DNA of 64,000 nucleotides from Halocatena marina (GCF_023276375.1 NZ_JALLPK010000001.1:2604001-2668000), one strand, 5' to 3'; counted from the first letter of the stretch, positions 42,640 to 51,854 are shown. The notes: generated by a model from the sequence alone, not told the origin. Numbers and translations: made by a program.

Positions 42640-43368
42640 ATGACTGAAGACGGCGATCCATCGCACCACTTCTCCGAAGGGGAGGGGTTTGGTGATCCAT
42701 ACGAAGGGTTCGACCTGGATCCAGAGTTCGACATCGATCCGAGCCGGGTCGATCCAGTCGATTCGCGGGTGCTTACAGACAATCTCGACGTAAGCCAACT
42801 ACCGCAGGATCAGATCGACGTAGATCGACTTCTTGAGGTTGGCATCGAGTACACACAGATCAATCGCTACGAACAAGCAACCGAGACGTTCGAGCGGGTT
42901 GCCCGCCTCGCAGAAGACGACCATATCGAACAGGAAGCGTGGGTGAACAAAGGGGCCGCTCACGCGCAACTCGAAGAGTACGACGCGGCGATCGGTGCGT
43001 ACAGAGACGCACTCCACATCGACGACGAAAGCGAACACGCTGCGACTGCCGAAACGAACCTCGCGTACGCGTTGTGGGAAGCGGGACGAACTGAGCAAGC
43101 ACTCTCGCATGCAGAACGAGCGGTCGAGCTCGATCCTCGATTTGCGCAAGCGTGGTACAACCGTGGCTTCTTCCTCTCAGAGCGCGGGCTCGCCGAAGAA
43201 TCCTTGAACTGCTTTAACAACGCCATCCGACTCGGCTTCCGTACTGCAGACATCCTCGAAGAGAAAGCGCGGGTACTCGAAGAGCTCGGCGAAGACGAAG
43301 AAGCAGAAGAAGTCGCAGCCGAAGCAGAAGAGATGCGACAGCGGGCCGAGAGCCGCATGATGGAATGA
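42640..43368 (+). CDS. TPR repeat protein
   Basis: The 242-residue soluble protein has an acidic N-terminus and four to five tetratricopeptide repeats from about residue 65 to 215 (YTQINRYEQATETFERVARL, AQLEEYDAAIGAYRDALHID, ALWEAGRTEQALSHAERAVELDPRFAQAWYNRG). TPRs are protein-binding scaffolds and the partner is unknown. It ends with an Ala/Glu-rich coiled tail. The next gene (DUF424) starts 5 bases later, so they form an operon. Confidence 0.85.
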   Translation: MTEDGDPSHHFSEGEGFGDPYEGFDLDPEFDIDPSRVDPVDSRVLTDNLDVSQLPQDQIDVDRLLEVGIEYTQINRYEQATETFERVARLAEDDHIEQEAWVNKGAAHAQLEEYDAAIGAYRDALHIDDESEHAATAETNLAYALWEAGRTEQALSHAERAVELDPRFAQAWYNRGFFLSERGLAEESLNCFNNAIRLGFRTADILEEKARVLEELGEDEEAEEVAAEAEEMRQRAESRMME

Positions 43369-43372
43369 CGTA

Positions 43373-43669
43373 ATGTTACTCACAGAACGCGATACCGATC
43401 AAGGTCTGCTCGTCGCTGTCTGCGATACCGATATTGTCGGCGACACATTCGAGAGCGGATCCGTGAGCCTCACAGTCGAGGAGGAATTCTACGCCGACGA
43501 AGCCACTACAGTCGATGAAGCCACCGTGGTCGATGCGCTTTCCCGAGCAACGATTGCTAACATTGTCGGTACGAGAGCCGTCGAAGTCGCAATCGAACAC
43601 GGTATTATCGATGAGAACGCGGTGCTCGATCTCGGTGAAACACAGCACGCACAGATGCTCCGTTTTTGA
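43373..43669 (+). CDS. DUF424 family archaeal protein
   Basis: The 98-residue protein has the DUF424 layout: MLLTERDTDQGLLVAVCDTDIVGDTFE, an SVSLTVEEEFYADE middle and TIANIVGTRAVEVAIEHGIIDENAVLDL near the end. It is conserved across archaea next to or near translation genes, and the fold is a small alpha/beta domain. Its function is not established. A T-rich stretch follows the stop. Confidence 0.85.
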   Translation: MLLTERDTDQGLLVAVCDTDIVGDTFESGSVSLTVEEEFYADEATTVDEATVVDALSRATIANIVGTRAVEVAIEHGIIDENAVLDLGETQHAQMLRF

Positions 43670-43797
43670 TTTTCTATTATAACAAGTTTTGAAATAGTAG
43701 ACTGAGGTCTGCCCGCTCGTAACTTCAAAGCGGAAGCTCCGGCTTGTCGTGAGGACCTGACGAAACCCGTTTATCCGGTTCTCGGTTACCTCCTCAC

Positions 43798-44436
43798 ATG
43801 TCCGAATCGTATCACACGCTTTCCAAGCGTGGTGAGTCCTCGTTCTCAGTGCAGGGATCAGAATTCATCGGCTACGCATCACCGAAATCGCAGGTTTCTG
43901 CCGCCGAGGCGTTCATCGAAACGGTCCAAGAGCAACACACTGACGCCACTCACAATGTCCCAGCGTACCGCGTCCGGACAGGAGACAACACGCTGGGATC
44001 TCATATGCTCCGTGAGTATTCGAACGACGACGGAGAGCCATCAGGATCTGCAGGAAAGCCGATGCTAAACGTCCTACAGGGGAAAGAACTGGAGAACGTG
44101 GTCGTCGTCGTGACGCGCTACTTTGGCGGAACGGAACTCGGCGTCGGAGGGCTCGTTCGTGCCTACTCGCGCGCTGTAAAGGAAGCAGTCGCCGACGCTG
44201 GTGTCATCGAAACAGTCCCGCACGAACGATTCACTGTGACCGTCGAGTACAGCGACTCAGGAACAGTCAGAGGAGTCCTCGAAAGCACTGGCGTCGAATT
44301 CGATGCACACTACGAAACTGACGTCTCATTCGACGTTCGAGTCCCCATCGAAAACGCCGAAAGCCTGCGTGACCGACTCCAGAGCGCAACGAGCGGACGT
44401 GCCAGAATAAACGGAGACGAATCAACCAGATCGTGA
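43798..44436 (+). CDS. YigZ/IMPACT family protein (UPF0029)
   Basis: The 212-residue protein has the UPF0029 signature RYFGGTELGVGGLVRAYSRAVKEAV near residues 102-127 and THNVPAYRVR...NDDGEPSGSAGKPML upstream, characteristic of the YigZ/IMPACT family. A second small domain follows (about 137-200). Relatives bind translation-related or nucleotide ligands (IMPACT inhibits GCN2), while the archaeal role is unknown. The last 15 bases overlap the 3' end of the convergent lipoprotein gene. Confidence 0.88.
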   Translation: MSESYHTLSKRGESSFSVQGSEFIGYASPKSQVSAAEAFIETVQEQHTDATHNVPAYRVRTGDNTLGSHMLREYSNDDGEPSGSAGKPMLNVLQGKELENVVVVVTRYFGGTELGVGGLVRAYSRAVKEAVADAGVIETVPHERFTVTVEYSDSGTVRGVLESTGVEFDAHYETDVSFDVRVPIENAESLRDRLQSATSGRARINGDESTRS

Positions 44437-44706
44437 AAGCGCGTAGCCATCCGCAATGTCCTCACCCTCTCCGCCTTCTTCACCTTCATCTTCCTCACCG
44501 CCGCCTTCGCCCTCTCCTCCTTCTTCTCCGCCAACCTCGCCATCGTCTCCCTCTCCGCCTTCTTCTCCGCCACCGTCTTCTCCGCCGCCTTCTTCTCCGC
44601 CACCGTCTTCATCTTCGCCCTCTTCGCCTGGGCCAATACAACCAGCGAGAGCGAGGAGTCCCGTGACACTCGCCAGTCCCATCTTGATGTAGTCTCGTCG
44701 ATGCAT
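44422..44706 (-). CDS. Lipoprotein with Glu/Gly-rich low-complexity body
   Basis: The 94-residue product begins MHRRDYIKMGLASVTGLLALAGC, a Tat-style 'RR' signal with a lipobox (LAGC, Cys at residue 23). Everything from residue 28 to 83 is Glu, Gly and Asp in tandem GGGEE/GEEGGE blocks, so the mature part would be a strongly acidic, disordered tether on the cell surface. The short end (DIADGYALSRSG) is normal. It is either a real secreted acidic peptide or the remnant of a longer lipoprotein after simple-sequence expansion. Confidence 0.6.
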   Translation of the reverse strand: MHRRDYIKMGLASVTGLLALAGCIGPGEEGEDEDGGGEEGGGEDGGGEEGGEGDDGEVGGEEGGEGEGGGEEDEGEEGGEGEDIADGYALSRSG

Positions 44707-44823
44707 GCTCGGTCAGAGATCTGCAACTGTTATAGTGCTATTCCCTGTGACGTGGCTCAGTCACAAAGATTCAGTCAGCTACCCGATCCCGCTCTGGAGC
44801 ACCACAGATCATCACCGCTCGTC

Positions 44824-45501
44824 TCAGTCGGTACCGAACGCACGATCGCCCGCATCACCGAGACCGGGAACGATGTAGCCGTTTTCGTCGAGACGATCAT
44901 CGAGAGAGACGGTGAGGAGCGTTGCTTCGGGGAAGGCATCGCCGACGCGCAGGAGTCCATCTGGTGCGCTCACAGCCGAGAGAACGAACAGATTAGCCGG
45001 TTCGGGTTGGTCGTTGAGAACGGCTTCGAGGACAGTGCACATCGTGCTTCCAGTAGCGAGCATCGGATCGGCGACAATGACCGTATCCTCGGGTGTGATC
45101 GTCGGTAGCTTCACGTAATCAACCGAGATTGGGAACGCTCCAGCGTCATCCATGCCGGATTCTTCGTCTCGACCGGCGCTGATGACGCCCTGTCGTGCCT
45201 TCGGAAACGCTTTTAGTAATCCTTCAACGAACGGGGTTGCCGCTCTGAGAACGTTGATAATAACGACGTTTTCGATTCCTTTGATACGTTCGCCAGTCAT
45301 TTCCGTGAGCGGTGTCGTCACCGGAACGTATTCGGTCTCCAGTGCTCCGTCGATGATTTCATAGCCACAGATGCGTCCGAGTTTCACCAGCCCTTTTCGG
45401 AATGGGACCTGCGCTGTTCCAGTATCGCGTATTTTTGAGAGTGTGTCACGTGCGAGTGCGTGCGTGATGAGTTGTACGTCGTCTCGATCTTCAATGGTCA
45501 T
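44824..45501 (-). CDS. upp: Uracil phosphoribosyltransferase
   Basis: Upp makes UMP from uracil and PRPP (pyrimidine salvage). The 225-residue protein from ATG 45499-45501 ([18 protein letters not shown]) has the PRPP loop [12 protein letters not shown] near residue 131 and [14 protein letters not shown] region upstream, plus the uracil-binding C-terminus [16 protein letters not shown]. The 9 residues of the longer frame are not conserved. Archaeal Upp proteins are often GTP-activated and CTP-inhibited. Confidence 0.96.
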   Translation of the reverse strand: MTIEDRDDVQLITHALARDTLSKIRDTGTAQVPFRKGLVKLGRICGYEIIDGALETEYVPVTTPLTEMTGERIKGIENVVIINVLRAATPFVEGLLKAFPKARQGVISAGRDEESGMDDAGAFPISVDYVKLPTITPEDTVIVADPMLATGSTMCTVLEAVLNDQPEPANLFVLSAVSAPDGLLRVGDAFPEATLLTVSLDDRLDENGYIVPGLGDAGDRAFGTD

Positions 45502-45689
45502 ACCTGTACGCCGGACAGCAGGGATCATAAATCACATTATACCGTTTTCTCGGTCGATCAGCCCTGAATCACCAGACTGCGGCGGTGTGAGCCAGTAGAG
45601 TGTGCGAGAGAAACGCAGTGTAGACGCTTGCCGAAGGGGATACAGGAATGGCGACACGCTTTTGCCGCCCGATCGGCGACTGTGAGCAC

Positions 45690-45986
45690 ATGACAGTAGC
45701 AGATAGGATTGAACGATACCGCCAAATCGTAGAGGAATGGGTACACGGACTCTACCATGGTATGATAGAACATCCTGCGTTCGAGCTCATTGAGAAAGAA
45801 GCCGAAGATATCGACGACGTGTTCATGCTCGCGTGCTTTCCGGATGCGTTTGGTGTTCCGAGTCCTATCTCCTACTACACTGCTGAGCTCCTCCCCCACC
45901 TCGCAACCGAATTCGAGCAGTGGGAACGGCGGCTGTGGGATCGGGAATCGATGATCGAACGGAAAGGCCAGCAGTATCACTTCTGA
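45690..45986 (+). CDS. Conserved haloarchaeal protein of unknown function
   Basis: From ATG 45690 (MTVADRIERYRQIVEEWVHG) the product is 98 residues, largely helical, soluble, with many aromatic residues (Tyr/Trp/Phe) and no known domain. An ATG at 45648 would add 14 residues including two Cys. I do not recognise the family. The stop overlaps the start of the ArsA-type gene (TGATG), so both are translated together and a link to membrane-protein insertion or metal resistance is possible. Confidence 0.6.
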   Translation: MTVADRIERYRQIVEEWVHGLYHGMIEHPAFELIEKEAEDIDDVFMLACFPDAFGVPSPISYYTAELLPHLATEFEQWERRLWDRESMIERKGQQYHF

Positions 45987-46954
45987 TGGCATCATTTGTC
46001 TTCTTCGGCGGTAAGGGTGGAGTTGGTAAGACGACGGTCGCCTCTGCGTACGCTCTCCGCTGTACTGAAGCGGGACTGCGCACGATCGTTGTCTCGACAG
46101 ATCCGGCTCACAGCACGAGCGACGTGTTCGAACAGGACTTCGACGATGAACCGACACCGGTTGACGGCTACGATGGTCTCTTTGCGATGGAAATCGACCC
46201 GAGTGAAGAGATCGACCAGCATCTCCAAGAGACGAAGCGAGCACTGAATGATCACGTTAGCCCATCGATGGTCAACGCAATCGACCAACAGATCGAGATG
46301 GCCCACCAAACGCCCGGCGCATACGAATCCGCCCTGTTTGATCGGTTCATCGAGGTGATGCGCACGACAGACGACTACGACCGAGTTGTCTTCGACACTG
46401 CCCCAACAGGCGGGACGCTGCGCTTGCTCTCGCTGCCGGAGTATCTCGAAGGATGGATCGATCGTCTCATGGACAAGCGTGCACGGAGCATCGACCTGTT
46501 CGAGAAGGCAGCGATCGGAGAGCGAGAGGCCCGACGGAAAGCCGAAAACGATCCGATTATCGCTCGACTGCGCGAACGGAAAGAGCGATTCGAGTTCGCC
46601 GGACGAATCCTCAGCGAGGAGGCGAGCTTCTACCTCGTTCTCAACCCCGACGAACTCTCGATCCGGGAAACGAGTCGAGCGATCGATGACCTCACTGGCC
46701 ACGATCTATCTGTCTCCGGAGTAGTCGTTAACCGACTGACGCCCCAACCCGACGACGATGAGCAGGGAACGGGTGGACAGTTCCTCCGAGAACGACGCGA
46801 GAGAGAACTCGAACGACTCGAAACCATCCGTGCGTTCGATGAACCACTCCTCGCAACGATCGAAACGCGCGTCGGTGAAGTGAAAGGCAGCCTCCTTGAT
46901 GATGTCGCCGACGAACTAACGATCGAAATCACACCTCAGACAGGCGCTCACTGA
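45986..46954 (+). CDS. ArsA/GET3-family P-loop ATPase
   Basis: The 322-residue ATPase starts MASFVFFGGKGGVGKTTVAS with the deviant Walker A loop of the ArsA/MinD/Get3 class (residues 8-17) and has VVSTDPAHSTSDVF (switch) near 38 and VVFDTAPTGGTLRLLSLPEYL near 135. Relatives pump arsenite with ArsB or insert tail-anchored proteins. No ars operon genes are near and the CxxC of Get3 was not seen, so the cargo is open. A start further upstream (45920) overlaps the previous gene deeply and was rejected. Confidence 0.88.
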   Translation: MASFVFFGGKGGVGKTTVASAYALRCTEAGLRTIVVSTDPAHSTSDVFEQDFDDEPTPVDGYDGLFAMEIDPSEEIDQHLQETKRALNDHVSPSMVNAIDQQIEMAHQTPGAYESALFDRFIEVMRTTDDYDRVVFDTAPTGGTLRLLSLPEYLEGWIDRLMDKRARSIDLFEKAAIGEREARRKAENDPIIARLRERKERFEFAGRILSEEASFYLVLNPDELSIRETSRAIDDLTGHDLSVSGVVVNRLTPQPDDDEQGTGGQFLRERRERELERLETIRAFDEPLLATIETRVGEVKGSLLDDVADELTIEITPQTGAH

Positions 46955-46996
46955 GATAAGAGATAAGATTATTACTACTGTCTACCGAGGAATAGT

Positions 46997-47176
46997 ATGG
47001 ACTGGACGATAGCACGTGGAGGAGGGCTAAACGTGGGTATAATTGGGATTCTCTTGCTGGCTTCGGTTCTATACGCTGAGTCTACACCGCTAGTTTTGGT
47101 TCTCGCGCTACTTGGTCTCAGCTTCGTGTATCATGGCGTTTCGATAATACGTACTGGATCGTACAATCCAGTGTGA
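46997..47176 (+). CDS. Small two-helix membrane protein (59 residues)
   Basis: ATG 46997 to TGA 47176 encodes a hydrophobic peptide with two membrane segments (about residues 12-26 and 29-50: NVGIIGILLLASVLYAES, then PLVLVLALLGLSFVYHG). It begins 42 bases after the ArsA-type gene in the same direction, so cotranscription is likely. There is no known domain. Such small membrane proteins are common in haloarchaea. Confidence 0.5.
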   Translation: MDWTIARGGGLNVGIIGILLLASVLYAESTPLVLVLALLGLSFVYHGVSIIRTGSYNPV

Positions 47177-47308
47177 CGAACGTATACAAACGATAACGAA
47201 GCGAATTCCGACTCGAACGGAGCGTTTGCGTGCTACAATTCCCAGTACGCTGTAGCTGTAAATCCCCGCGAGGGTTTTTCTTTCGCGGAACCGTACTGTC
47301 TATCGATC

Positions 47309-47917
47309 ATGGTGTTCGACTACGACAAAACGGTATCTGAGCGTGCCGACACCGCAACTGCGACGTTTGCGCTTGGATGTTTCTGGGGACCGGACGCACG
47401 ATTTGGCGCAATGGATGGGGTCATTCGGACCCGCGTCGGCTACGCTGGCGGAACGACGGAGAGCCCTTCGTATCACAGCCTCGGCGATCACACGGAAGTG
47501 TTTCAGGTCGATTACGATCCGAATGAACGCTCGTATCGAGAGCTGCTTGAGCTCGTCTTCGCTGCGCACGACCCACACCAACAGCCGACGAAGACGCAGT
47601 ATCAGAACGTCGTGTTTTACACATCAGACGACGAGCGAAGAGTGATCGAATCGGTCCTCGAAGAACGCGGGCAATCCATCGACGATATCGCAACGAGGAT
47701 CGAACCACTCGATGTGTTCTACGCGGCCGAACCGTACCATCAGAAGTATCGACTTCGGAATCACCGACTTGCAGAGCAGTTCGCGGACTATGATGATGAA
47801 GCGTTTCGAGAATCACCAGCCGCGGCGACACTCAACGGATTTGTTGCGGATCACATCGACAGTGACGATCTTGGCAGTAATCTGAGGGCACTGCTCACTG
47901 ACGTTGAGGCAGCCTGA
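47309..47917 (+). CDS. msrA: Peptide-methionine (S)-S-oxide reductase MsrA
   Basis: MsrA repairs oxidised methionine in proteins. The catalytic motif GCFWG (Cys24) stands at residues 23-27, followed by GAMDGVIRTRVGYAGGTTESPSYHSLGDHTEVFQVDYDP, the family core, and the HDP region near 90. The 202-residue length fits. The usual reducing partner is thioredoxin or, in haloarchaea, a thiol system fed by gamma-glutamylcysteine (gshA in this window). A possible hairpin CCGCGA...TCGCGG with a T-rich loop lies at about 47266-47287, just upstream of the start. Confidence 0.95.
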   Translation: MVFDYDKTVSERADTATATFALGCFWGPDARFGAMDGVIRTRVGYAGGTTESPSYHSLGDHTEVFQVDYDPNERSYRELLELVFAAHDPHQQPTKTQYQNVVFYTSDDERRVIESVLEERGQSIDDIATRIEPLDVFYAAEPYHQKYRLRNHRLAEQFADYDDEAFRESPAAATLNGFVADHIDSDDLGSNLRALLTDVEAA

Positions 47918-48006
47918 ACACCGGAGCAGTTCGAACGCCTACCGAAACCGTTCCACCGACGAGATTACCCGTTCCGATTTTTGTCCGTATATGGGGACAA
48001 GCGTTC

Positions 48007-48046
48007 GATATATGGATAGTATACGCATCATTCAGTCTCATATATC
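48007..48046 (+). promoter_or_regulatory. Inverted repeat upstream of cstA
   Basis: GATATATG (48007-48014) and CATATATC (48039-48046) are perfect inverted arms separated by 24 bases, about 100 bases before the cstA ATG. The palindrome GAACGTTC lies at 48074-48081. Either could be an operator, or AT-rich coincidence. Confidence 0.3.
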
Positions 48047-48143
48047 CGCCAGAGGATAGAATAAGTTATTTTCGAACGTTCACCGCATATGACAATCAAC
48101 ACGAAGGCTTATGTGTTCCAAATCAGGATAGATATTCGAAACC

Positions 48144-49970
48144 ATGGTACAGATAGTCTGGCTCGTGCTCACGGTGTTGGTGCTGTTCAGTATCGGTTAT
48201 TTGGGATATTCGAAATATCTCGCTCAGTTCGTCGAATTGGACGACAGCGAAGATACACCGGCACACAAATACGATGATGGACAGGAGTACGTACCGGCGA
48301 AGAAGCCGGTGTTACTCGGACACCATTACTCAAGTATTGCCGGTGGTGCTCCCATCGTTGGCCCGATCACAGCGGGCGCTGTCTGGGGATGGGTGCCAGC
48401 GCTGCTGTGGATCGCTATCGGGAATCCTTTGATGGGTGCTGTCCATGACTTCCTTTCTTTGTCGGGCAGCTTGCGACACGAAGGGAAGTCGATCGGGTAC
48501 ATCATCGGTGAGTACGTCGGTGAGCGCGGTAAGAACATGTTGCTGTGGTTTGCGTTCTTGACGATCATTCTCGTCGTTGGGGTGTTCGGACTGGTCGTTG
48601 CCGTCGTGTTCAATGCGTATCCGAGTGCAGCGACCGCGAGCATCCTCTATATTCTCCTCGCGGGGGTGTTTGGGATCTACCTCTACCAGCTCGATTTGCC
48701 GTTTATTGCTGGAACGGTGGTGTTCGTCACGGGCGTGTTTATGAGTGTGTTGGTCGGCATCCAAAACCCCCTCGCACTGTTCCCGGCCGCAGAGGCAGGC
48801 ACGTATCCCGCGAACACGATCGTTCTCTTTTCTGGTAGTGGCTCGTGGATACCAGGAGCAGAAGCACTCGGAGCGAACACCGCAGCGTGGGTTCCAATCG
48901 TGCTCATCTACGCGTTCTTTGCAAGTGTTCTCCCTGTGTGGATGCTGCTGCAACCGCGTGATTACTTGTCTTCGTTCCTGCTCTATGCGGGTGTCGGCGG
49001 TGCCCTTCTCGCAATCATCGTTGGGACGCTTCTCAGCAACACCAGCGAGCCGCTCACCATCGGCCTCGATCCGTTTTACGGGTTCATGGGAACAGTGGGA
49101 CTGCCGCTGTTTCCGCTGTTGTTCGTCACAATCGCGTGTGGTACCATTAGCGGCTTCCACTCGCTGGTCTCTTCGGGGACGACGGCAAAACAGCTCAACA
49201 AAGAATCCGACGCGCGCGTCATCGGCTACGGCGGTATGCTCGGTGAAGGTCTTCTAGCCACAGTCGCTCTGGCGACGCTCGCGGTCGTCGGCGTCACGGA
49301 AGGATCGGGAATTGCTCTGGCGTTGCCAAACTTCGCAACCGGTGGCGGTATCATCTTCACGAGTCTCAATATTCCACCTCGCTACGGCGCACCGTTCATG
49401 GCACTTGTGTTGGTGAGTTTCCTGCTCACAAGCACCGACACGGCTGTGCGTCTCGGTCGCTACATGTTAGAAGAGATCGTCGGAACGCCCGAAACCGCGA
49501 CAGAGAAGATGGCAGTGAATCGCTACGCCGCTGCTGGCGTACAGGTCGGTCTCGGTTACCTGCTCGTAACGAGCGGGAGCTGGGAGAGCCTGTGGCCGCT
49601 GTTCGGCGGTGCAAACCAGCTGCTCGCGGCGCTTGCGCTCTTGACCGCAACCATCTGGCTCGCCAACTGGGATGAGAGCAAGCAGCTCCTGAGCACGGGC
49701 GTTCCGATGGCGCTCATGACCGTAATCACCATCATCGCGCTGTTGTATCTCGCATTCTGGCAGAACCTCGCTGGAAAGTTGCTCAACCCATCGTGGATGG
49801 CAGAAAACGGCGCGATCACTCAGCTCTCAGTCGCGTTGCAGATCATCATCGCGCTCATCCTCGTCGTTCTCGCAGTATCACTCGTCCGAATGGGGATCTC
49901 GAATATCAAAGCTGTACGGAGCGAAGCCAGCGCGGCAGTCACCGACGGTGGTGAACCAGACGGAGACTAA
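48144..49970 (+). CDS. cstA: Carbon starvation protein CstA family transporter
   Basis: The 608-residue membrane protein has about 16 helices and the CstA/BtsT motif pattern: LGHHYSSIAGGAPIVGPI near residue 55, GVWGWVPALLWIAIGNPLMGAVHDFLSL near 75, and SGTTAKQLNKESDARVIGYGGMLGEG near 345. Bacterial CstA and BtsT take up peptides or pyruvate during carbon limitation; haloarchaeal copies probably import pyruvate or peptides. The N-terminal helix is unusually close to the start. No two-component pair lies beside it. The C-terminus is short and acidic. Confidence 0.92.
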   Translation: MVQIVWLVLTVLVLFSIGYLGYSKYLAQFVELDDSEDTPAHKYDDGQEYVPAKKPVLLGHHYSSIAGGAPIVGPITAGAVWGWVPALLWIAIGNPLMGAVHDFLSLSGSLRHEGKSIGYIIGEYVGERGKNMLLWFAFLTIILVVGVFGLVVAVVFNAYPSAATASILYILLAGVFGIYLYQLDLPFIAGTVVFVTGVFMSVLVGIQNPLALFPAAEAGTYPANTIVLFSGSGSWIPGAEALGANTAAWVPIVLIYAFFASVLPVWMLLQPRDYLSSFLLYAGVGGALLAIIVGTLLSNTSEPLTIGLDPFYGFMGTVGLPLFPLLFVTIACGTISGFHSLVSSGTTAKQLNKESDARVIGYGGMLGEGLLATVALATLAVVGVTEGSGIALALPNFATGGGIIFTSLNIPPRYGAPFMALVLVSFLLTSTDTAVRLGRYMLEEIVGTPETATEKMAVNRYAAAGVQVGLGYLLVTSGSWESLWPLFGGANQLLAALALLTATIWLANWDESKQLLSTGVPMALMTVITIIALLYLAFWQNLAGKLLNPSWMAENGAITQLSVALQIIIALILVVLAVSLVRMGISNIKAVRSEASAAVTDGGEPDGD

Positions 49971-50048
49971 AAAGTCGATACATCACTGAAAATTCCTGTT
50001 ACTGACGATACCCGATGAGAGAAGACAAATCAAGAAGACGAAGTGTTC

Positions 50049-50687
50049 TCACTGTTTGAGACGGCGCACGAGTCGATCGAATAGTCCTGCAGGCTCAGGA
50101 TCTCGCCAGGGAGCGAATAGTCCAATATCAGCGTTCTTGCTTTTCACACTGTCCTGAGCTTCGGGTGCGACGACGACGAGATGAATCTCGTAATGACCGT
50201 AGTATCCGAATTTGAGGAGCGTTCGATCACGAAAACCGGAAGCGAACGTACGGACCGCATCGGTAATCTCGGGAACGATGAGTACGAACGTAAAATCGGT
50301 GCTGTAGTGCGTTTCGTCGCCTTCGATCCACTCGTCCGCGAGCTCGTGTCCGAGATCGACGAGCGAAGTGAGATCGTCACGCGTAACGCTGCGTTGACGA
50401 CGAGCAAACAGATATTCCTCAGAACCGTGATTAGCGTAGTTGATCGACGAGTGAAGGAAGTGTTTCTGATGCTCGATACGCAGTTGTCCGGAGAGAGTGA
50501 ACGATTCCCCTCGAACGTTCGTTTCCTGTTCGAGATCGTAGCTGTGCATCAGCCCATCCGCGATACGGTCTAGGTACTCATCATCCCAATCGGGAACATC
50601 TTCGCGGGGGCGAGCGCGTGACGGAGTGGAATCTGACGGAGATGGACGGACGTCTGAATCGTTCACGGTATCGGAATCGTCACTCAT
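50049..50687 (-). CDS. Conserved haloarchaeal protein of unknown function
   Basis: The 212-residue form starting at ATG 50685-50687 (MSDDSDTVNDSD) has a 35-residue acidic/Ser-rich tail and then a globular alpha/beta part: DEYLDRIADGLMHSYDLEQETNVRGESFTLSGQLRIEHQKHF, TDFTFVLIVPEITDAVRTFASGF and YYGHYEIHLVVVAPEAQDSV. I do not recognise a named domain. It is widespread in haloarchaea in my recollection but uncharacterised. The longer open frame to 50849 was rejected as non-acidic. It is divergent from the small zinc-binding gene at 50835. Confidence 0.65.
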   Translation of the reverse strand: MSDDSDTVNDSDVRPSPSDSTPSRARPREDVPDWDDEYLDRIADGLMHSYDLEQETNVRGESFTLSGQLRIEHQKHFLHSSINYANHGSEEYLFARRQRSVTRDDLTSLVDLGHELADEWIEGDETHYSTDFTFVLIVPEITDAVRTFASGFRDRTLLKFGYYGHYEIHLVVVAPEAQDSVKSKNADIGLFAPWRDPEPAGLFDRLVRRLKQ

Positions 50688-50834
50688 CGTATCAGAGATC
50701 GGCAGTAGGCGATGTTCGTCGCACGATCTGAGTGTCCATGACCGATCATTGGTATCGGTATACAAAAGAACACGGACCCCACGCGAACCTTTAAATTCAA
50801 TCACCAGATATCCTGAAGTACGAGGATCGATAGC

Positions 50835-51047
50835 ATGGATGATGAACAAACCGAGGCATGCGGTCGTTGTGGAATGACGAGTGTCGTCGACGCAGTTGGG
50901 GACGAGGACAGGCGCTGTGGGTTTGATAGTGAACGAATCGAACTTGACGACGAGGAACTTCGTCTGGCGTCGACACCGGCGGTCGTTGCTGGACGAGTGA
51001 AGCGGCGATTGGATGAGCTAGCAACGAAGTTTATCCACGGTCGGTAA
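50835..51047 (+). CDS. Small Cys-motif protein
   Basis: The 70-residue protein has a CxxC motif at residues 9-12 (ACGRCGMT), a further Cys at residue 28 and an acidic middle followed by a basic helix VAGRVKRRLDELATKF. Only three Cys are present, so a complete zinc ribbon is not obvious. It starts 148 bases from the start of the divergent gene and 130 bases before the next gene. The function is unknown. Confidence 0.6.
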   Translation: MDDEQTEACGRCGMTSVVDAVGDEDRRCGFDSERIELDDEELRLASTPAVVAGRVKRRLDELATKFIHGR

Positions 51048-51176
51048 CACCGTCGTTGTGCGACGCTTGCTCGTACTCATCGCCTGCAGTTTCGTTACTA
51101 CATAAAGAGCCAATCCTGTCGATAGTTGTGTCGGTCGGAGGGGTTTTTATACTCGCAGACGTAGCCGAAATAGGAG

Positions 51177-51854
51177 ATGGAAGAAAGCGTTACCGGATTC
51201 ATCGACCGGGGGTCGTGGGGAGATGTCGTCGAGCTCGGTGAACGAATCACACGAGCGCTCGGGGATTGCGGTGTCGATGGCGCAGCTTTCGAAGAATGGG
51301 ACGAGTGGCGGCCAAAAAGCCACGAGCGGTTGGACAAAGATGTCAACGAAAAGACCGCACAGCAAGCCAGCGTTGACGAAAGCACGGGAGAAAAGGCCGG
51401 AAAGGATCCTGATGACGATCTCAAAACAGCAGGAGAGAAGCTTTCAGAGTCCTATGAGAAGCTCGATGAAGACACCGAGGAAGCCGTCGATAAGTGGAAC
51501 GAGTCGATAGATTACGTCGCGCGTGCGGCCGATTCAGCGAGCCGGAAGGCGATTCGTGCGGTTGAGGGTGCGGTCTACAAGAACGTCATGACGCAGCTTG
51601 CACCCTATTATTTCGACAACGACGTTATCAGCGCGAATCTCCAGCGTATCGACGATGACGATCCCACGTACCGCCTCGAAGTGAACATCAACGACGACGA
51701 TCTGCGAATACACGTCTCGAACATTTTAGCCGACTACGAGCAGTCAGTCGATCGGTGGCACATCGACTGTGAGAAAGACACTGAAATTCTGGAGGCCATC
51801 GAAGGGGCCGACGTTCCCGAAAACGGCACAGACTCGGACCCAACAACCAATTGA
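51177..51854 (+). CDS. Conserved haloarchaeal protein, DUF5828-like
   Basis: The 225-residue protein begins MEESVTGFIDRGSWGDVVELGERITRAL, which I associate with the haloarchaeal DUF5828 group. The middle (about 50-125) is a highly charged coiled-coil-like region (KLSESYEKLDEDTEEAVDKWNES), and the C-terminal part (about 140-210) has alternating strands (YRLEVNINDDDLRIHVS). There is no catalytic motif and no signal. The 12 residues at the end are Asp/Thr/Asn-rich. The function is unknown. Confidence 0.6.
   Translation: MEESVTGFIDRGSWGDVVELGERITRALGDCGVDGAAFEEWDEWRPKSHERLDKDVNEKTAQQASVDESTGEKAGKDPDDDLKTAGEKLSESYEKLDEDTEEAVDKWNESIDYVARAADSASRKAIRAVEGAVYKNVMTQLAPYYFDNDVISANLQRIDDDDPTYRLEVNINDDDLRIHVSNILADYEQSVDRWHIDCEKDTEILEAIEGADVPENGTDSDPTTN

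Noticed and set aside
44433-44692. Ser/Pro- and Leu/His-rich plus-strand frames opposite the lipoprotein
   Set aside because: They are mirror translations of the Glu/Gly simple-sequence DNA, and the minus strand has a clear lipoprotein signal.
47266-47287. Inverted repeat CCGCGA...TCGCGG with a T-rich loop before msrA
   Set aside because: It may be a terminator of the small membrane gene or chance; the T-run is inside the loop and not after the stem, so I did not list it as a terminator.
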